A stretch of 8,761 bases of DNA from Selenomonadaceae bacterium (GTDB lineage Bacteria > Bacillota > Negativicutes > Selenomonadales > Selenomonadaceae): assembly GCA_017445435.1 (NCBI GenBank), contig JAFSUE010000098.1:1-8761 (forward strand), in the 5' to 3' direction. The translations under genes were made by a program, and so were the position numbers. The notes below the pieces were generated by a model that ran no database searches, was not told the DNA's origin, and saw only the letters and a list, made by a program, of their open reading frames with translations. Shown here in pieces: positions 6,087-8,761 of the stretch. Numbering within the stretch: position 1 is the first letter of the stretch; every line of letters starts with the position of its first letter.

Positions 6087-6281
6087 TTAACGGCAACAAC
6101 GCCCGCCACGATAACCGCCGCGATAATCGTTATTATAATTTCCGTCGCCGTAGCAACAATCATTGTCATAGTAATTTCCGCAACAATAATTTTCAGCGTT
6201 AGAATCAGCCGCTTCAGAAGTCGTAGCGAAATTAAAACTTGCCGCCGCAATCAGCAACGCCATAAAAAATTTTTTCAACAT
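6087..6281 (-). CDS. Small secreted peptide with three Cys-Cys pairs, unknown function
   Basis: A 64-residue product starting at ATG 6279-6281 behind a strong GGAGGGAG Shine-Dalgarno; a TTG start 15 bp further upstream would place the Shine-Dalgarno inside the coding region and is rejected. Residues 1-24 look like a Sec signal peptide: MLKK, then a hydrophobic core, then TSEA before a probable signal peptidase I cut after A24. The mature part of about 40 residues is rich in Tyr, Asn, Gly and Asp, with three adjacent-cysteine pairs (C33-C34, C42-C43, C62-C63) and a YRGGYRGGRCCR tail. I do not recognise a family. The position 30 bp after a metal ABC permease and 55 bp before ktrB, plus six Cys and several Asp, makes an extracytoplasmic metal-binding or redox role conceivable, but that is inference only. 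The signal peptide and Shine-Dalgarno argue it is a real gene. Confidence 0.72.
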   Translation of the reverse strand: MLKKFFMALLIAAASFNFATTSEAADSNAENYCCGNYYDNDCCYGDGNYNNDYRGGYRGGRCCR

Positions 6282-6311
6282 ATTATCTCCCTCCAAATTT
6301 TTCGCAAGAAT

Positions 6312-7109
6312 TTATTTGACGAAACGCGGTTTAAGCGCCAACGTCACAAAATATATTATAGCCGCACAAACTACGATTGTCGACCCCGCCGCAGAATTTA
6401 TTTCATACGCCAAAAATAAGCCGACAATTCCCGAACTTAACGCAATGGCAACGCTTAATAAATGGTACGGCTTGACGGAATTTGTTACGTTCCTTGCCGC
6501 CGCCGCTGGTAAAACTAAAAGCGCGTTGATTATCAAAATTCCTACCCACTGAATGCTTAACGCTACGACGACTGCTAACATTACCGCGAAAATCGATTCG
6601 ACGACGTGAGTATTTATTCCGCGACTTCGTGCCAAAGTTTTGTTGACTGACGAAATTAAAAGTTTATTGAAAAGCGCCGCCCATAAAATTAAAACTGTGA
6701 CGAAGACTGCCGCTAAGTAAATTAAATCGTCCCGCGAAATGCTTAGCAAGTCACCGATTAAAAATCTTGAAAATTTGTTGAACTGTCCGCCTGTCGACAT
6801 AAGCATTAAGCCAAGCGCTATTGCCGTTGAACTGAATACGCCGATAACTGTATCTGCGCCGCCGTGAGATTTATTTTTTATGTACGTGATTAGTAACGCG
6901 AAAATTATTGAGAATGCCAAAAGCCCAACAATTTCTTCATCGACGCCAATTAACGCGCCAATAGCAATTCCCGTGAATGCGCCGTGTCCCAATGAGTCCG
7001 AAAAAAAAGCCATTCGATTCGATACAACCATCGTTGAAAGTATTCCAAAAAGCGGCGTTACAAGTAAGACAGCGCAAAGTGCATTTCGCATAAATTCAAA
7101 TTCAAACAT
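6312..7109 (-). CDS. Metal ABC transporter permease, ABC-3 family (ZnuB/MntB/TroC-like)
   Basis: The 265-residue, very hydrophobic protein has about eight predicted membrane helices and normal ABC-3 permease length. Family hallmarks include MAFFSDSLGHGAFTGIAIG near 33-51, the STGGQFNKFSRFLIGDLLS stretch near 105-123 and the helix pair ending in LLVLPAAAARN near 198-208. Such permeases form the inner-membrane channel for Zn2+, Mn2+ or Fe2+; the sequence does not tell which. The usual partners (ATPase and solute-binding lipoprotein) are not encoded next to it: upstream is a toxin-antitoxin cassette and downstream a Cys-pair peptide. ATG at 7107-7109 is the first possible start after an in-frame TAA 9 bp upstream. 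The only good Shine-Dalgarno-like sequence, GGAGGG at 7131-7136, is 21 bp away, so initiation looks weak or unusual. An extended -10 promoter lies at 7160-7189. Confidence 0.9.
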   Translation of the reverse strand: MFEFEFMRNALCAVLLVTPLFGILSTMVVSNRMAFFSDSLGHGAFTGIAIGALIGVDEEIVGLLAFSIIFALLITYIKNKSHGGADTVIGVFSSTAIALGLMLMSTGGQFNKFSRFLIGDLLSISRDDLIYLAAVFVTVLILWAALFNKLLISSVNKTLARSRGINTHVVESIFAVMLAVVVALSIQWVGILIINALLVLPAAAARNVTNSVKPYHLLSVAIALSSGIVGLFLAYEINSAAGSTIVVCAAIIYFVTLALKPRFVK

Positions 7110-7159
7110 CGTCCGTTAAAAAGTTGTGCGCCCTCCATAAAAATTTTTATCGACTTTAT

Positions 7160-7189
7160 ATTATATCAGTAGTTGGCAACTTTTGAAAA
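7160..7189 (-). promoter_or_regulatory. Extended -10 promoter of the metal permease transcript
   Basis: Minus strand TGATATAAT (7160-7168) is a perfect TATAAT with the TGn extension; a partial -35, TTTTCA (7184-7189, 4 of 6), is 18 bp upstream. Transcription would start near 7153, about 44 nt before the permease ATG. The -35 overlaps an imperfect dyad, TCATAAT-N2-ATTTTCA (7184-7199), loosely like a Fur-family operator (5 of 7 symmetric positions), which would suit a metal-transport promoter but is weak. Confidence 0.65.
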
Positions 7190-7225
7190 TGAATTATGAC
7201 TTGAACAAAATTTTTTCATTGTAAC

Positions 7226-7260
7226 AAAAAAATCTCCGACGAAATTTTTAATCAGAGATT
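7226..7260 (-). terminator. Rho-independent terminator of the mntA-hepT cassette
   Basis: Minus strand AATCTCTGA (7252-7260) pairs with TCGGAGATT (7231-7239), 9 bp with one G-T wobble and a 12-nt loop, and then a T tract (7226-7230, plus the last stem bases). It begins 17 bp after the hepT stop. The block 7226-7268 is about 90 percent identical to 7943-7984 behind the SpoIID-like gene. Confidence 0.82.
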
Positions 7261-7277
7261 GAAATTTTGAGATTGAA

Positions 7278-7619
7278 TTATTTGTCTTCATCAAGAATTT
7301 TTTCAATTTGCAATTTTAATTCTGGAAATTCGTATTTAATTGTTTTATAAACTTCCTGCATATCAAGAATATCATATTTATGAGCAATGACATCTCTAAA
7401 TCCTGCTATAGCTTTCCATTTTACTTGAGGATTTAAGTCACGAAATTCTATTGTTAAATTTTTTACCAATTCGCCAACTCTCAAAATGGACATTGTCATA
7501 GCTAATTTTCGTTCAGAATTCTTTAAAAAATCTTCTAATGAAGTTCCAGCAAAAATTTTTTCAGTTTCTTCAATTACTTCAAAAATTTTTTCTAGTGCAG
7601 TTCTGTCTCTATGCCGCAT
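7278..7619 (-). CDS. hepT: HepT-like HEPN ribonuclease toxin (DUF86 family)
   Basis: HepT toxins are HEPN-fold RNases that dimerise around an Rx4-6H active site and are silenced by the MntA nucleotidyltransferase, which AMPylates a nearby tyrosine. Here the motif is RDVIAHKY, giving R75, H80 and Y82 (Rx4HxY) in a 113-residue, mostly helical protein of normal length; VKWKAIAGFRD before it matches the family's conserved W..I.G.R segment. I chose ATG 7617-7619, which gives the expected MxxRD N-terminus and overlaps mntA by 11 bp; an in-frame TTG at 7626-7628 is an alternative. AAAAGGA upstream serves as Shine-Dalgarno. All catalytic residues are present, so the toxin looks intact. The gene is visibly more AT-rich and uses more A/T-ending codons than lysS or meaB, which suggests horizontal transfer. 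Confidence 0.9.
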   Translation of the reverse strand: MRHRDRTALEKIFEVIEETEKIFAGTSLEDFLKNSERKLAMTMSILRVGELVKNLTIEFRDLNPQVKWKAIAGFRDVIAHKYDILDMQEVYKTIKYEFPELKLQIEKILDEDK

Positions 7620-7893
7620 AAATTTCAATTTCCTTTTCGATTCTCAGAATACTGCCTTCAAGACCTCCGCGACTTATTACATCAACATTTAAACCAAAGG
7701 CGTCTTCCAACGCATATTTTAACGACACGTGAGCAATTAAACCAGCTTTTTCAGGAAAATCAACGATTAAATCAATATCGCTATCGTCATTGAAATTGCC
7801 ATTGGCACGCGAACCAAACAAAGTAACTCTTTTCAAATTGTATTCGGGAGCAATTTCCGCGACAATTTTTTTTATCTTTTCAATGGTCAACAT
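7609..7893 (-). CDS. mntA: MntA-like minimal nucleotidyltransferase antitoxin
   Basis: The 94-residue protein is a minimal nucleotidyltransferase that neutralises the HEPN toxin encoded directly after it by transferring AMP to the toxin. The catalytic signature GSx10DxD is complete: G27-S28 in TLFGSRANG, then D39 and D41 in DSDIDLIVDF; D71 in LNVDVIS is the likely third metal-binding acid. ATG 7891-7893 follows GGGGTGA at 6-bp spacing; a GTG three codons upstream lies within that Shine-Dalgarno and is rejected. It overlaps hepT by 11 bp, the usual tight coupling in this module. It is unrelated to the manganese transporter gene of the same name, despite the metal permease nearby. Confidence 0.91.
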   Translation of the reverse strand: MLTIEKIKKIVAEIAPEYNLKRVTLFGSRANGNFNDDSDIDLIVDFPEKAGLIAHVSLKYALEDAFGLNVDVISRGGLEGSILRIEKEIEIYAA

Positions 7894-7923
7894 TTTAATC
7901 ACCCCGCCAATATTTTAGCCGAA

Positions 7924-7929
7924 ATTATA
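7924..7929 (-). promoter_or_regulatory. Possible -10 box of the mntA-hepT operon
   Basis: A perfect TATAAT lies on the minus strand about 30 bp before the mntA ATG and just beyond the preceding terminator. No convincing -35 is present: the 17-bp spacing position falls on the terminator stem (GAGATT). A second A/T-rich hexamer, TAAAAT, lies a few bases closer to the gene. Confidence 0.4.
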
Positions 7930-7942
7930 AAATTTCCTGCAT

Positions 7943-7975
7943 AAAAAATCTCTGACAAATTTTTCATCAGAGATT
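7943..7975 (-). terminator. Rho-independent terminator of the SpoIID/LytB-domain gene
   Basis: Minus strand AATCTCTGA (7967-7975) pairs perfectly with TCAGAGATT (7947-7955) over 9 bp with an 11-nt loop and runs into a T tract (7943-7946 plus the last stem bases). It begins 9 bp after the stop codon. It is a near-duplicate of the terminator behind hepT (7226-7260). Confidence 0.85.
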
Positions 7976-7984
7976 GAAAATTTT

Positions 7985-8761
7985 TCAGTACAATTTTTTA
8001 ATCGTAGCGCCTTTGTAGTAATGCGCCAAAATTTTATCGTACGTCCAGCCGCGCTCCGCGTAAGCTTTTGCGCCGTATTGAGAAAGACCGACGCCGTGTC
8101 CTTTACCGTAGCCAGTGAAAATAACTTCGCCGTTTGAAATTTTCACGTCGAAAAGCGTACTCGGCAATGAAAATTTTCGTCTAGCTTCATCGCCGCGCAT
8201 TTCAACAGTTTTTTTACTGCCGACGATTTTTAAAACTTTAACGCGCCCTGAAGTTGATCTGTCATTAGCAGATTTACCGATTGTAAGCGGCGATAAATTA
8301 AAACTTTTCAGCGTACCGAAGGCGTCACCCATTCGCGAAGAAAAATCATAGACGGAAAATTTCACAGTCCAAGCTTGCGTATGTCTATCATCTTCAGCAA
8401 TAGGTTGAAGGTGTGCAACGTTGCCGCCCCAAACATTAGCCGCGCTTTCCGTCATACCGCCGCTATCTGCGTGAAATGGCGCGTCAACAGTCCTTCCACC
8501 ATGATACAAAACTTCGCCGCGAGTTTCAGTAACGGCTTTATCAGTCGTTGGGAAAGTTTCGACGCCGCTATAAACTTGACAATGCGTCGTTGCGCAAAGT
8601 TCGTAGCCATCATTTTTATGTTTTTCACGATTTTTTAAAACGAAAGTCCGCGCCGCTACGGCTTGAGCTTTCAACGCCTCAATGGGCCAAGATTGAATCA
8701 TTTCTTTAGGCAAGACGCCGCGCAGATATTCTTCGACTGGCGCAATATTTATAACGGTCAT
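7985..8761 (-). CDS. SpoIID/LytB-domain protein (peptidoglycan lytic transglycosylase type), 3' part
   Basis: The 258 visible residues form most of a SpoIID/LytB domain. APVEEYLRGVLPKEM (7-21) includes the Glu (E20) corresponding to the catalytic Glu of SpoIID; LKAQAVAARTF (30-40) is the family core; HADSGGMT (97-104) and GHGVGLSQYGA (221-231) are further signatures. H48, C56, H60 and C61 form a His/Cys cluster resembling the zinc site reported for clostridial SpoIID. These proteins cleave glycan strands of peptidoglycan or enhance amidases; outside sporulation they act in cell-wall remodelling. The frame is open to the window edge. The ATG at 8759-8761 is probably internal (in homologues the strand continues upstream into an N-terminal region with an export signal), so the true start lies outside the window. 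The end is certain: TGA at 7985-7987, then a terminator. Confidence 0.9.
   Translation of the reverse strand: MTVINIAPVEEYLRGVLPKEMIQSWPIEALKAQAVAARTFVLKNREKHKNDGYELCATTHCQVYSGVETFPTTDKAVTETRGEVLYHGGRTVDAPFHADSGGMTESAANVWGGNVAHLQPIAEDDRHTQAWTVKFSVYDFSSRMGDAFGTLKSFNLSPLTIGKSANDRSTSGRVKVLKIVGSKKTVEMRGDEARRKFSLPSTLFDVKISNGEVIFTGYGKGHGVGLSQYGAKAYAERGWTYDKILAHYYKGATIKKLY

Noticed and set aside
6282..6296. TTG start five codons upstream in the Cys-pair peptide gene
   Set aside because: It would translate through the GGAGGGAG Shine-Dalgarno and place charged residues before a normal signal peptide.
7058..7138. 26-codon upstream open frame overlapping the start of the metal permease
   Set aside because: Its ATG has no Shine-Dalgarno and the peptide looks like an out-of-frame read of the permease leader.

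Overview
The window looks like a chromosomal segment of a diderm Firmicute, most likely a member of the Negativicutes. This is an inference from the gene mix: a family 9 (ADP-heptose:LPS type) glycosyltransferase implies an outer membrane, while a SpoIID/LytB-domain protein, a single-RCK KtrAB potassium system and a greA-lysS pair are typical of Firmicutes, and MeaB fits a B12-dependent methylmalonyl-CoA (propionate) pathway. The DNA is moderately AT-rich. Every convincing gene lies on the minus strand, so transcription runs from high to low coordinates.

Layout from right (upstream) to left. At 7985-8761 is the 3' part of a SpoIID/LytB-domain peptidoglycan enzyme, ending at a good terminator (7943-7975). 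Next is a two-gene HEPN/MNT toxin-antitoxin cassette, mntA (7609-7893) and hepT (7278-7619), closed by a terminator (7226-7260) that is almost a copy of the preceding one. An extended -10 promoter (7160-7189) then reads into a metal ABC-transporter permease (6312-7109), a 64-residue secreted peptide with three Cys-Cys pairs (6087-6281), and the potassium channel/gate pair ktrB (4676-6031) and ktrA (4005-4664). No terminator is visible between these four, so they may form one transcript.

The gap between ktrA and meaB (3652-4004) is largely filled by a 246-bp non-autonomous transposable element (MITE, 3750-3995) with 17-bp imperfect terminal inverted repeats, CTAG at both ends and a long internal hairpin. 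It stops 3 bp short of the -35 box of a near-consensus promoter for meaB (2491-3651). meaB ends at a strong terminator (2421-2468). A separate promoter then drives greA (1820-2296), lysS (245-1738) and the glycosyltransferase (start at 237, running off the left edge), which are closely spaced and probably cotranscribed.

The most unusual pattern is in the leaders. In front of lysS, greA, meaB and ktrB there is a run of about four to six 7-bp units, different in sequence at each gene, and each run abuts the Shine-Dalgarno sequence directly (0-1 bp away). Other items worth attention are the MITE beside the meaB promoter, the Cys-pair peptide beside a metal permease that has no ATPase or binding protein in view, and the AT-rich toxin-antitoxin cassette bracketed by duplicated terminators.
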